Notes: a model not told the origin generated them from the letters alone. Numbered from the stretch's first letter, positions 24,247 through 35,586 are shown. The stretch is 64,000 bases of DNA from Liolophura sinensis (GCF_032854445.1 NC_088295.1:32041385-32105384); one strand, 5' to 3'. Made by a program: numbers and translations.

Positions 24247-26605
24247 CGTCTATAGTTCAGTGAGTTGTACAAAATAACTGCCCCACCTTCTCATCCATGT
24301 ACGTGTAGATGGCTGCCCGGATTACAATCTCCTGGGACCTTGGGGTTGTGCCTACATGCCTAAGTGCTTCGGAGACTCAATGTGTCCAGCAGGGCAGCAG
24401 TGTTGTCCCCATCCATGCGGAAATCAATGTGCTGCAATAGGTATATCATCATACTTTCTTTTACTTACTAAAATCAATGTCAAATCAATGATCGACTGAA
24501 GTTCCGGCTTTCATTATGAACACATCTGAATTATATTCTTAAGCATTTTCAATTCAGGTTAAATTTTCCGAAGTCATATTCTGTCGTCAACATAATATTT
24601 ATTTAGACGAGTTTATCATATACGTACCATGCACGATAAGCATGGGAACCTGAAACCAAACAAAAACGGCATGTCAACTGAGAAAATCATACACCTCTGT
24701 GTTCCGAAGATTCCGTGATGTCCATTCTTGTGCCTTTAATCTGCTTGATTTCAATTGGTCGGCTGAGTTATGAGGTTTGTCGTACACAGCTTGCAAAGGG
24801 CGGTGGAATACTCCGGAAACACTGGATTCCACAATGCACCCACAAACTCCACCACCATATAGGTGAAAACTTCCACAGTAATGTATTAAACGCCAGTCAA
24901 AATAATAAGACCTGTAATACAAACGTCAAAGGGAAAAGCATTTTCTTATCCATTCCTGATAGTGCACTGCAAATCCCTAAACTGTGGTAAAGTTTGTCCC
25001 CATGGGTACGAGAGAGGAGCGGATGGATGTCAGACTTGCCATTGTCGTGACAGTGAGTTATCATATCTGTATACAATAACCTCTGGTGTTTGATATATAA
25101 TCCTTTCTTTGAAAGTCACAAATTAAATTTTGAATACTCTAGAAACTAATCTAAGTTACCATAATATAATGTTTTCTGAGTGACGCTGGAACAGATGTGT
25201 GTTACATTCATGTAATATAATATTATGTTTTCTAAGTGACGCTGAAAAAGTTGTATGTTACAGTAATGTAATATAATATTATGTTTTCTGAGTGATGCTG
25301 TAATAAATGTGTGTTACAGTAATGTAATATAATATTATGTTTTCTGAGTGACGCTGAAATAAATGTGTGTTACAGTAATGTAATATAATATTGTGTTTTC
25401 TGAGTGACGCTGAAATATAAGTGTGTTACAGTAATGTAATATAACATTATGTTTTCTGAGTGATGCTGGAATAAAATGTGTGTCACAGTAATGTAATATA
25501 ATATTACGTTTTCTGAGTGACGCTAGAAAAGATGTGTGTTACAGTAATGTAACACAATATTACGTTTTCTGAGTGACGCTGGGATAGATGTGTGTTACAT
25601 TAATGGAATATAATATTATGTTTTCTGAGTGACGCTGGAATAGATGTGTGTTACATTAATGTAATATAATATTATGTTTTCTGAGTGACGCTAGAATAGA
25701 TTTGTATAATATAATGTTTTCTGAGTGACACTGGAATAGATGTGTGTTACATTAATGTAATATAATATTATGTTTTCTGAGTGACGCTGGAATAGATGTG
25801 TTACAGTAATATAATATAATGTTGTGATGAACACAATACACAGTACATTAACAAAAGTATTTCTGTTGGAATAAGTTTGTCAAATATAACATATCAGTTT
25901 TAGCATAGTCTATTCACCCAGAACACATATTATCCTGTCCGTTTCATTTATGTATATTTGAGAGAATGACTAACCGCCTATTAATTACTCCTTCACCATT
26001 GTATTCTTCCCTGTTGACTGATCTAATTATCTAATTATAATTGCTCTTTATTTTTTGTTTTTTTGTGTGTGTAGAGTCAAAGTGCACAACGGTATGTATA
26101 AATTGCTATATAAGTTTAGTAGAAACAATTAATTAACTTGGATTTTGAGTCTTTACATTTGTCAGTCTACGATATAAGTACATTCCAGGTTCATAAAACA
26201 AGCTTGTGATTATTTTCCATATATATATTGTTTCAAATACAACGATAGGTTTCCGAGACAGACCCTTTAATTGCGTGAACCACATTATAGCCCTTACCAA
26301 TGTCTTGTCATGTCTAATGTTTAGCAACATATGTAAATAAGTCTTTTTCTTACATTCCACAACATCGGGAAATGCTGTGAGGCTCTCATTTTACAGAAAA
26401 TTACAAATTTCTTGATGTGTTTCCAAACTTTATATCGATTGATTTCATAAAACAGGCCACCATGATAGAAGTGAAAAATCTTTAATATGGCTTTAGACAA
26501 CTTTCAAATAATAATAAAATGCGACACAGATATGTGATCATTCCTTCAACTTAATTTCAGTTCCAGTGCTTACTGCAGAATACAAACCTCCTCGAAGGAA
26601 AGTAG
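22520..26605 (+). CDS. Small secreted WAP plus antistasin-like protein
   Basis: Predicted exons: 22520-22586, 24309-24440, 24963-25052, 26075-26091 and 26561-26605 (116 residues, GT-AG, phases agree). Exon 1 encodes a signal peptide (MSCLSHILLAVTVLVLTVNA). Exon 2 encodes one complete WAP four-disulphide core with eight cysteines: CPD, GCAYMPKC, GDSMC, GQQCC and CGNQC. Exon 3 encodes an antistasin-like unit: CKSLNCGKVCPHGYERGADG then CQTCHCRD. Exons 4-5 add SKCTTFQC and a stop. Both modules are typical of serine-protease inhibitors, so an extracellular inhibitor (defence, mucus or shell matrix) is inferred. The last two exons are the weakest. An acceptor shifted by 2 bases at exon 4 would instead read exon 5 in another frame, giving a longer, Cys-free tail ending at 26787. 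The exact family member is not recognised. Confidence 0.72.
23830..24112 (-). mobile_element. Second tRNA-headed SINE family
   Basis: On the minus strand a tRNA-like head has box A TGGCCAAATAGTTAGAGCG and box B GGGATCAAACCC (at about 24034-24110). A body follows that differs from the common SINE and ends in CACAAGAAGACACAATATAT then GTACACACACC. Body parts of the same family recur on the plus strand near 46370-46510 and 52515-52655. The copy lies in intron 1 of the WAP-antistasin gene. Confidence 0.65.
24162..24243. repeat. AC/AT compound microsatellite
   Basis: About 14 AC units run directly into about 27 AT units, in intron 1 of the WAP-antistasin gene, shortly upstream of the WAP exon. 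Confidence 0.95.
25165..25825. repeat. 56-bp minisatellite in the antistasin-exon intron
   Basis: About 11-12 copies of a unit with TATGTTTTCTGAGTGACGCT, GGAATAGATGTGTGTTACA and GTAATGTAATATAATATT. One unit near 25705 is shortened. The array lies between the third and fourth exons of the WAP-antistasin gene. Confidence 0.93.
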
Positions 26606-28368
26606 AGCTTCTCGATGCATTTGGATTTGAACCGATGAATAAAGCATATAAATTTGAGCAAGAATTTGCGCATTTTTCAATTTATACATTTGATGAAGAT
26701 TTAACACCGATGATAAGCTGGAATATTTCACTTTTGTTGCAATTGCTTGTTAAGTATACGTGGGTGAGGGAAGTCGACGAGGAATAAGATTTAACCCATA
26801 TGGTTATTTTTAAGAGACCGAAAGTGTATTATTCGTAACAGTTGCGGAGCCTTCAAGTAGAACTGATTAAACAATCAAACCATGTGCAAGATTTGATATT
26901 GTCTCTAATACGTCATTACTTGGCCATCAGACTGATAACGTGGTAGGCCAGGAAGTGGAAGGTGTGGTGTGAGCTCAATGCATATGTGACCAAGCGGGAC
27001 GTGATATCCTAAACATGGCATTTCAGTGATGCAGGTATGCTGACGCTGGGCCTTCTACAAGGAGACGCCATCATGATATGGGACACAAATAATTTTTGGT
27101 ATACGTATATAAAAGCTGATGAGTCAGGACGCACGCTTATGTGTGTGTATATGGTATAACAATTTCTTTATTGCAAACTCAAGATCCATATATAAAAACA
27201 TTCTACAAAACAGATGGAGATTAGCAGGATATTTATTTCAATAAAAAATAACCAACATAATATTATCGGAATGTTTGATTCAAACACTAGAAATTAAGTA
27301 CAAACATATATTCACCATATCGCATATGCTGCTGTAAGTTTATGGTCGACATGGTGAAAAAAAAGTTCCATGATCTCCTCTTGACCGCCACAAGCAGAAC
27401 GTAGTAAACAACATACGCAAAGCTCGGAGAGCTTTACCCATACGGATCAGACGCATGGATTTCTTTGTTATTTCCTTCGCCCCCTGACCATACTCTTCGT
27501 TGTATGTTACGAAGTTGTCTTCTCCCATGTTCGCGACAGGTTTAAGTGGATGACTGTTATCTGTTTCGCTCAGACCCTTACATTTGCGGATGTTAGATTT
27601 CGACTTGGGTTTCAACTTACCTTTAAGATACCTTTATCTTTTTTAACTTTGGTCTGAAATGGCACTAGATTTGAGCCTTTCCTAACTAGCACGTACAATT
27701 ACAACATGTGTTCTGGTCAATCGTTCACAATAAAAAAATTTTGCCCTGGCACACAGTACAAGATTCTAGAGTGTCGACACGAAGAGTGTCCTCTCACAAG
27801 ATAGCGCGCTGACGTTTTATCATACGACACGTTTCGCTCGAAGCAAACAAACAAGTATACAGCTCTGAATGTTACTATAGCAACATACAACTTCACAACA
27901 ATGATATAAGAAGAACTGAGATGGGAAAGATTTCTTTAATTTCTTTAGCATCCCCCCACAGTGTCCGTTAACTGCGGTGGTAAGGCGTTTTTCATGTGTT
28001 GAAAAAGGGAAGCTCTTGTCCCTTAAACAAAGGTGGAGATGACAAGCTCTATAGGTCGCCTTATAGTGGGATTGTGTCACTTATTCCAAATATTTGGTCT
28101 CAGTATTGTTAGCAAAATTTATCATACTATAACAATATACGGGACAGGCACGCCTAAGCAAAAATATTGTAGTCACTGTCGTTTTCGGCTTTTCGATTCG
28201 ATCGAAGGAGTTCAGGCTTCAGATGTGTGCTTTATAATATTTCTAGTATTCCTTCTCATGTGGGAGTAATTACTATTTCTCATGTGTCAGTTTGCGTAAA
28301 ACTCTTACGAACGAAATTGATTGGGAATTGGTTGGATATACTTTTCTGTTAAACGACGGACAGTTTTT
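26606..28368. other. Interval between the WAP-antistasin gene and the GPCR cluster
   Basis: No firm gene. Bases about 27690-28330 are similar to about 37200-37620, i.e. the 3' flank of the intact GPCR, showing that this side of the truncated receptor copy was duplicated along with it. A minus-strand frame at 27340-27615 (91 codons) contains a basic stretch (KKSMRLIRMGKALRALRML) and ends FFSPCRP; it is not recognised and may be chance. Confidence 0.45.
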
Positions 28369-28893
28369 CTAGACACGACAACGAACCTTCCCAAAAATCT
28401 CTTTTAGAAGTTTTCTGGTTGAGTCCCTGAAATCGGCATTCCGCAAAGTGTATATCAAAGTATTAAGTGCATGGGGCAAACGTGGACATACCGATGTGAT
28501 TATGTACACAAGTCTGACATCCCATCCTTTCATGACATTCGGAATAAGAAAAACAATGGCCAGGGGTAGCCAACCGATCACCATTGTCGCACAGATAACT
28601 AAAAACAGCCGAACAGACCTGGAAAGTTGCGCGGTTTTCTGATACTGTGACGACGACAGGTTTATTTCTCCACCCACTATGGTGCGGCGATTGTGCTCGT
28701 GTTTTCTGGCAATTCTTGAGATGTAAAAATACACGGTGATGACGCTGACGGCAACGGGCAACACGATGCCCATCACAACAAAGCTGTAAAAAGATATGGT
28801 GATTTCGTCTCTCCCGTTACAAAAGTTGATAAGGTCAGAGTGGCCTTTGCCTGTCGACAATCCATACAAAGGAGCAAAGCCTATTATCAAAGA
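28369..28893 (-). pseudogene. Truncated rhodopsin-like GPCR copy (subfamily A)
   Basis: Nearly identical to the C-terminal half of the intact receptor at 37595-38608. It starts at the second extracellular loop (GFAPLYGLSTGKG) and keeps TM5, TM6 (GWLPLAIVF) and TM7, but ends early (KVRCRV then stop). The TM7 motif NPWIY is changed to NTLIY. Similarity stops abruptly at about 28893 on the N-terminal side; TM1 to TM4 are absent. It is therefore a partial duplicate, not a working receptor, unless an upstream exon supplies the missing half; none was found. Confidence 0.82.
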
Positions 28894-29480
28894 TCGCTAA
28901 TAACATGAAACCAGGTTCCGACCTTAGGGTGCGTCGATATCTTTTCGCCCCTCCAGATTTGCCGTTGGTGAAAGCTAAGGCTAATGGTATGAAATGCTTT
29001 GGGCAGTGACAAACATCCGGATAGGGCCTGATGCAAAAGCTAATCATGATATCCACTATATGACACCACGATAATCTAGGCCTAGTGTATAAGCCTATAG
29101 TTTTCTAGGATAAGATATATACACGAAAAGACAGTGCCCTTTATATTCAGAGAAGCCACGACAATTTAAAAGATAGTCGTGCTTTACTATGTACGCTATC
29201 TTACGGCTAAGGCCTAGGGCTACTTGATATAGCTCTCTCAGAACTCAAACTTTTAATTTATCCAAACATTATTATAATATTTTATATCAAATTTCAAAGA
29301 GGTTTTTTGATATGGTTTATCTTCAGCCAAATTAGCCAACAAAGATTTCCAGCCATCGTAGATCTATACGCCTATAGGCCTGTCAATCAATAATTGTATG
29401 ACGCCAAACTGCAGCTAAACTCACATCTTTTATGTCTTTGCAGTTCAAACATGAAATTTAGTGACAGAAAATGTCATATA
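28894..29480. other. No gene recognised
   Basis: Sequence beyond the break of the truncated receptor copy. No similarity to the corresponding part of the intact GPCR and no recognisable exon. Confidence 0.4.
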
Positions 29481-29484
29481 TTTG

Positions 29485-29910
29485 CCGAAAGAAGTCCGCA
29501 CTTTACATTCATATTACGTGTACGTATGCCAAAGACCTATATGGAAGTCGCCTCAAAAGCCAGCTGAATATGTTACCAGAACTAGTTGGGCAAGTGCGAA
29601 AAGGCCCGGCTGTCTTGCACCGTCTTAAGATAGTAACAGCTATTGAAACCTTCAGTGTAAAGGTATCTCCCCATTGGTACCTGCTAAAACCGTTCTGTTC
29701 TCAGAGGTCGCCAAACTTCTAAAGATGTTCAGAACAATCCCAATTTCAAGTGCTTCTTTAGAGAGATCATTTCCAAATCTACGCAGGTTGAAAACATACT
29801 TGCGTTCAACAATGGCTCATTCTTGACTAAATGATCTAACACTGATTCATTGCCACAAAGATCTTGCTGACAAAATTGATTAATTGGGGAGTGTGAATGA
29901 CCGAAAGAAA
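29485..29910 (+). mobile_element. hAT-type transposase remnant (C-terminal dimerisation region)
   Basis: In shifted frames one reads DLYGSRLKSQLNMLPELV, then LLKMFRTIPISSASLERSF, NLRRLKTYLRSTMAHS and LTLIHCHKDLADKID. This is the usual order of the hAT/ZMYM-type C-terminal region (ERSFS..RRIKTYLRSTM). At least one frameshift and stops break it. No terminal inverted repeats were identified. Confidence 0.68.
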
Positions 29911-30014
29911 TCTCTGTTTTTGTACATTTCTAAACTCCATTCAAGTTCTGATTCATTTTAGATTCAGTTTCATCTAATATTTTATTTGGCGTTTTGGTTT
30001 GCTGCTTGCTTGGT

Positions 30015-30190
30015 TTTTAATGCCTGATAGTATTGTAGCTGTATATAACGATGGCCAGCCAGTTACGGTGGAAGGAAACCTACACTACTTGGCAAGCTAC
30101 ACTAGCAGGCTTTTCCACGTAAAGTCAAGGCAGAAGTCGGCGTGAACCGAATTCGGGCCCGTTATCCCACAAGTGGGAGTCTACAGTGAT
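30015..30190 (-). mobile_element. Degenerate SINE copy
   Basis: Weak match to the common SINE: GATGGCCAGCCAGTTACGGTG, GGAAGGAAACCTACAC, TTCCACGTAAAG, and a box-B-like GAACCGAATTCGGGCCCG. Both ends are eroded. Confidence 0.45.
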
Positions 30191-30195
30191 ACGTA

Positions 30196-30380
30196 TTTAT
30201 TTCTTTGATTTGTACTTTACGTCGAACTCAGAATATTTTACTTATACGACAGTGGCCAGCATCATAGTGGGAGGAAACCGGGTAGACGCCCGGGAAATCC
30301 ACGGCCATCCGCATGTTGCTGGTGAAACTTCCAACGTACGGCAGTGATCCGTAGGCGAGCGCCTAGACTACTTGACCAAC
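30196..30380 (-). mobile_element. tRNA-headed SINE, diverged
   Basis: Landmarks are TATTTCTTTGATTTGTACTT, CAGAATATTTTACTTATACG, CAGCATCATAGTGGGAGG and AACCGGGTAGACGCCCGG. It continues to a damaged head (GCCTAGACTACTTGACCAAC). Confidence 0.75.
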
Positions 30381-30444
30381 AAAGGCATTGTCATTAATTG
30401 GAATTACACTTTAAGTTACCGTCATAATATTTTCTTCTGGAACC

Positions 30445-30700
30445 AGGGGCCTCCGTGGCTCAGTCGGTTATCGCGCTAGCGCAGCGTAATGACCCAGAAG
30501 CATTTCACCAATGCAGTCGCTGTGAGTTCAAGTCCAGCTGACTTCCTCTTCGGTCGTAAGTGGGAAGATCTGCAGCAACCTGTGGATGGTCTTGGGATTC
30601 CCTCGGGCTCTGCCCGGTCTCCTCCCACCATAATGCCGTCAGCCGTGGTATAAGTGAAATATTCTTGAGTACGGCGTGAAACAACGATCAAATAAATCTC
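30445..30700 (+). mobile_element. tRNA-headed SINE, full length
   Basis: One of the best copies. Box A is GTGGCTCAGTCGGTTATCGC, then CGCTAGCGCAGCGTAATGAC; box B is TGAGTTCAAGTCC. The body runs to TATAAGTGAAATATTCTTGA, ending AACAACGATCAAATAAA. Confidence 0.93.
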
Positions 30701-30784
30701 CTGGGACGTGTAAGTATTGATTTTATTTTGTTGATTTTATTTCATTGATTTTAATTATTTATTGATTTATTTATTTTATTTATT

Positions 30785-30970
30785 TGTTTATGTATTTATT
30801 TATTTATTGATTTATTTATTTGATTGGTGTTTTACGCCGTACTCAGGAATATTTCACTTATACCACGGCGGCCAGCATTATGGTGGGAGGAAACCGGGGA
30901 GAGCCCGGGGGAAACCCACGACCATCCGCAGGCTGGTCAGAGACCTTCCCATTTACGGAGGAGGATTTCA
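30785..30970 (-). mobile_element. tRNA-headed SINE, lacking the tRNA head
   Basis: A long TTTA-rich tail (about 30745-30825) leads into TTGATTGGTGTTTTACGCC and GGAATATTTCACTTATACC. The copy stops after CTTCCCATTTACGGAG. Confidence 0.9.
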
Positions 30971-31269
30971 CTTTAATGCCACGTTTGTACCAAAAGTATG
31001 TGAATGAAGGATATAGAAACCTAAAGTAAGTCATTGTTTTTCAATTTTAATTATCCCACCTCAAATATTAATAAATGAGAAGCACTGGATGTACATTACT
31101 CCTTGAGAAAGTAGTAGTATTTGGGTCGCTTTCTTCAAGTCTATTTGATAAAGGTTTTGATTCAAGTCCCATATCATTGCCTAAGGGTCTAACTGATGTA
31201 AACATATATTCAGGATATAACTTGAAGTGAATCCACCCAACCAAATTGCTGTTAAAAATTTTTTTTATC

Positions 31270-31546
31270 TTGGTTTATCTATTTATTTATTGATGTATGT
31301 ATTTGGTGTTTTACGCCGTCTCAACAATATTTCACTTATACGACGATTGCCAGCATTATGGTGGGAGAAAAGCGGGAAGAGCTCAGGGGAAACCCACGAT
31401 CATCCATCGTTGCTGGAACTTCCTAATTACGGCCAGGGAGCAAGCCAGCATAAGCCGGACTTGAACTCACGGCGACTGCAATGGTGAAAGGCTCCTGGGT
31501 CATTACGCTGCGCTAGCGCGCTAACCATCTGAGCCACGGAGCCCCC
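31270..31546 (-). mobile_element. tRNA-headed SINE, full length
   Basis: Tail and body landmarks (TGGTGTTTTACGCCGTC, AGCATTATGGTGGGAG) lead to ACTTGAACTCACGGCGAC (box B region). It ends with GCGCGCTAACCATCTGAGCC, then ACGGAGCCCCC (box A region). Confidence 0.92.
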
Positions 31547-31884
31547 AACAAATTTCACCTGAGTTCTGTAAAACTCAGGTGAAATTCATGTGCTGATTTT
31601 TTTTAAAGCTATGTGACATGTAAGAGATAAGCATGCATGATAAAATGCTTCTTCCTGTCTCCATTTGCCGGTATTAGGTTGAAGGATTCATTTCGATTTA
31701 GCATTTTGTGGGAGTTTCCCAGTAAGAAGATTCAAATTTATTTTCAACTGTTTCAGAATGCAAAAATAATAAAGTTTGAAACAAATGTAACACCAGCGAA
31801 ATAAAACCAAATACAATGTCACAATGCCCACAAGGTGTGTGAGTGATACTGCCGGGCTCATACGCGCCAAGCACAAATCTAAAG

Positions 31885-32066
31885 AGCCAATGGGTTGCTG
31901 TGAGTTCAAGTGCAGCTCATGCTGGCTTGCTCTCCGGCCGTGCGTGGGAAGGCCGTGGGTTTCCACGTGCTCTGCTCGGTTTTCCTCCCACCATAATGCT
32001 GGCCACCGTGGTATAAGTGAAATATTCTTGAGTACGGCGTAAAACATCAATCAAATAAATAAATCA
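31885..32066 (+). mobile_element. tRNA-headed SINE, 5' truncated
   Basis: Starts near box B (GGGTTGCTGTGAGTTCAAG) and keeps a body with a small internal deletion after GTGGGAAGGC. It ends TAAAACATCAATCAAATAAA. Confidence 0.88.
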
Positions 32067-32499
32067 AATCTAAAGAATCCGGATTTAGTTCTTGGTGAAG
32101 TCGCACCTAAGACAAAAAATAGGGAAGTTGCCGCTTCGTCGCTCACCATTATGGGAAAATAACAATGACTGCATGGTCACCGCGGTATAATGGACTGAGT
32201 GTCTTCCCCAATTCCTCACGCTGAGCCAGCACCTGACAAAAGAGAGGTGCAGTATATACAAATGACAGTACAAATCACAAATGACACTAGACATTTTCCG
32301 CTCTTGATTTTGAGGGTTTCATTTTAGTGGCTTAACATCGATCAGAATGCGTCTCCGGACATCTGGGTGCGAGGGGCTTCCGGGGCTAAGTCGGACCCGG
32401 GATCGTTTCCTAACAGTTGGCTGTGATAGTTCATCCACTCTCCCCGCTCTCCCAACCCCAGGTCAAGACAGCTTCCGACGCCCATGTAATGTAGCATTA

Positions 32500-32772
32500 G
32501 AGCAGACAGGGTATAGTAAGCAGTAATTTTCTGTTAATCAATGTGTCCTAAATTCAAACTTCCAAGCAATCCAAAACTCCATCTAAATGTATCAAATTTC
32601 CACAATTTTACCACCGTGTATCATACACAGCACGCTCTGCTGTAAACGATATATATAGAGGAGACCGTCCATATACACAATTAAGCATTTAAGTGACTGA
32701 AAATATTAGAATACTTGTAATAACTTTATACTGCATGTAGGAAATTGCATGGAAAGCACGAAGTCCTGTAGC
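32500..32772. repeat. Duplicated 3' flank of GPCR copies
   Basis: Similar to about 40420-40707, e.g. ATACACAATTAAGCATTTAA and GTGACTGAAAATA occur in both. It marks the shared 3' end of the duplication unit carrying subfamily B receptors. Confidence 0.7.
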
Positions 32773-33813
32773 TTATGATCCGGAAGTACCACCAATGGAC
32801 CAGTGCGCGGGATGGGAACCAGACTGTTCTTGAATGGTAGCTCGTTTTTCCTGAATACAACCACAGATCTTTCGATAAATCTGATGAAAAAGTTTCCTGG
32901 AACTGTTCCGGAACTCTCTGTTTCTTAAAGTAAATATCCAAGGGTTAACTGCATGAGGTACACCATACAGTGTATATGTCACTCTAAAAGCTGCAAGGAT
33001 GTATTGGTCTGGAATTACATCGTACATTGCCAATAGGTGTGTAATTGCCAGAGGTACCCAAAAGATAACCATGGTGATGCAAATGGTTAAAAAAATTCGA
33101 ACTGACTTGGAGAGTTTAGCAACTTTCTGATACTCTTGCATGTCTGATAATGACACAGACAGGGTACGATGAGTTACTTCATGTTTTCGGGCAATCCTTG
33201 AAATGAAGAGATAGGCAGAACAAACCACTAGGACAACCGGTCCAAGTACGCACAGAAAGATTAAGTTAAAAAACAACATGCTCACTTGAGCACGGCCTTG
33301 GCAATACACCACTGTTCTGTGATGATCTTTGCTTGTCACGCGGAAGACAGGAATAAAGCCAATCAACACGGCGACAGTCCAGATACATCCTATAGCCAGC
33401 AGAATCTTTCCCTTTGTCACAATCCACTGGATATCTGAGAGGATATTTTAAAGCGATGAGACGGTCTAGTGTTGAAAACAGCACAGAAAAAGTAGACGCC
33501 ATTGCTATCACGGTAGGGTAGCACACAACCAATTCACAACCTGGAAGGTTATCATAAATCGCTGACCAAGTATGTCCTCCATAATACCGATCGTAAATAA
33601 AGCTGCTTGTATATCAGAAACCGCCATGTTGATGGAGAATGCGTTCTGAGTATTCCTTACAGTCTTAAAGGAAGCAAAGGTCACAAGGACCAAAAGGTTG
33701 CCAAGTGTTGCTATTGCTCGAATTCCTATGGAAATGACTAAAAATGGATCTACACTGGAGGAGGTTACATTAAATGCATCGGAACTGTTAAACTCAGAAT
33801 TGTTAAGATCCAT
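32773..33813 (-). pseudogene. Rhodopsin-like GPCR copy with two frameshifts (subfamily B)
   Basis: All seven-TM landmarks are present but in alternating frames. Frame one (33508-33813): MDLNNSEFNSSDAFNVTSSS with N-glycosylation sites, TM1 GNLLVLVTF and TM2 SINMAVSDIQA. Frame two covers CYPTVIAM, the DRL motif (STLDRLIALKYPLRYP) and ends near 33420. Frame three (32773-33420) carries TM4 to TM7 with HAVNPWIFTLRN and a Cys-bearing tail. Compared with the 41-kb copy, a G is missing in a G run near 33541 and a base is gained near 33425. The two shifts compensate, so only the TM2-TM3 loop to ICL2 stretch is out of frame. Either this is a recent pseudogene or the assembly has small indels. If the shifts were errors, it would be a normal receptor of about 345 residues. 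Confidence 0.8.
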
Positions 33814-35586
33814 TGAAGACTCTCGACTTCTCTAACAAACCCACTGAGGTCTTGTATGCCTGAATCAGTGCGATCAAAATGTTTGTCCAAGCTCACCTGT
33901 TATGTTGGCATTTACGTGTTGTTACGTATGAAATGCTTTTTCCAAACATTAAGAGTGTTTCAAAGCCAATTGCTATGTCAGCAGGTGGAGTACGTTAGCA
34001 ACGATCGTCAAGGAAAAATCGAATAGATATAATTATCTATTCTGATGAAGCGGGACCCGGCTCAAGCCAATATTCTTATTCGTCATAAATTATCAGTGTA
34101 GGAAACGATCCACACTGAACACAATGTACATGTATATACAGCAGGTTTTATGCCAGAGAGATTCAATCATAACACGCATTTTCTAAAAAGAGTCTTAATC
34201 ACCATTGCATATAAAGCTTCTGACTTAGATTCTCCAAAGATATTCACCAACAATACGAAATAGCAGCTCTTCGTGTAGACATTCACCAGTCCGTAGAGGC
34301 TCCCTTGGGCCTCGATCGAGAATTCAAGGCAAGATCTGAGCTGTTGTGATGTTTGTCTCCAACTATTGGAAAAAATTGAAATAGAACTTTAAAATGAATC
34401 AAGGTTCTCAAATTTATAATAAGAAATACTTTCATTTCTTTTTAAGAAAAGTTAAAATGCATCCAAATGTTGGAATTTTAAGATGGGCGCTATGGGCAGT
34501 ATCCTGTACTGCCAATGTAAAGGAAGTATCGTCACATCAACTGTTTGTTCTCTACATTCATCTACAGGCCAAGTATTTTTGTGAACAGCTTAAGTAATCT
34601 TTTACACGTATGTTATAAGATGTAATCCGACATTAAAAGCTGTGTGTACATCAAGAGTAGCTAGATATCGACTTTGTGCTTCATAACGCCCACCACAGGT
34701 TCAAGCATTCTCGTGTGAACAATATAGGTAGTATAATTAAAGACGTATAGTATAAAGACGTACAAACCAGAGCAATGACGCCAGTGTGATAACTGGCATA
34801 TGGTCTCATATAATCCTTGAAATATAATCGCTTGCCAATTTACATCAGTCAGGGTTTTATTCTAACTGTTCAAATAGATGCATTAACAGTAACAAATTAC
34901 ACGTCCTCTATAGCACCATGACTTATTCAGAATTGGTTACAGAATATGTAGTGGTATTCAGTGCAATTTATTATATATCACTTGTCTAGAATTACTCGAA
35001 ATGCTGTGTCTCATCACATTTAGCATACAATAACATTAAAGCAATACAAAGGGACCAGGTCTCGTGGATGCTTAATACACCAGTAGAATCCCTGTCGGTG
35101 CAGAAATACAACATAATTAAACACGTACTGCACAGAGAGCAGAGTCAATAGTTTGATAGCTGGAGAATGGTCCCACGCAATCGGTAAAAAACGGATTCTT
35201 GTCATTTTAGCTCAGTCAGGGTTTAATGTCAACTCTATGAAAATGTATAAATAGTATTAAAATTATACGAGCTCTAGCACCAAGGTTTAAACAGAATTAG
35301 GTAAAAGTCAGTAGTGTTGATTGCAATTTATTATACGTCACTCGTCTGGAATGGGCAGACTACTCCTATGCATAATTTAGGTGGAAATCCATTCTAATTG
35401 ATCGACTTAAAACGCATGTATGAAAAGTCATGGAAAGAAACCGTCTGTGACTTATACTGGGAAAGTGCTACCAATGACTCACTACGCAGGACCAGAAAGA
35501 GCATGTTCTTGAACAGTAGCTCTCTTTCTCTGAATAATTATGTGTACCTTTCCATAAATCTGTTGAAAAAGTTTTATAGAAGGTTA
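33814..35586. other. Spacer between GPCR copies
   Basis: No exon recognised. Two related segments, about 34840-35005 and 35205-35360, share AGTCAGGGTTT, GTGCAATTTATTATA-like and TCTAGCACCA-type motifs, pointing to a diverged local duplication. A possible splice donor of a receptor 5' UTR exon on the minus strand lies at about 33890-33905 (CTCACCTGTTATG). Confidence 0.4.

Noticed and set aside
30445-30530. tRNA gene candidate
   Set aside because: Box A and box B are present, but the segment is continuous with the SINE body and does not fold as a complete tRNA; it is the SINE head.
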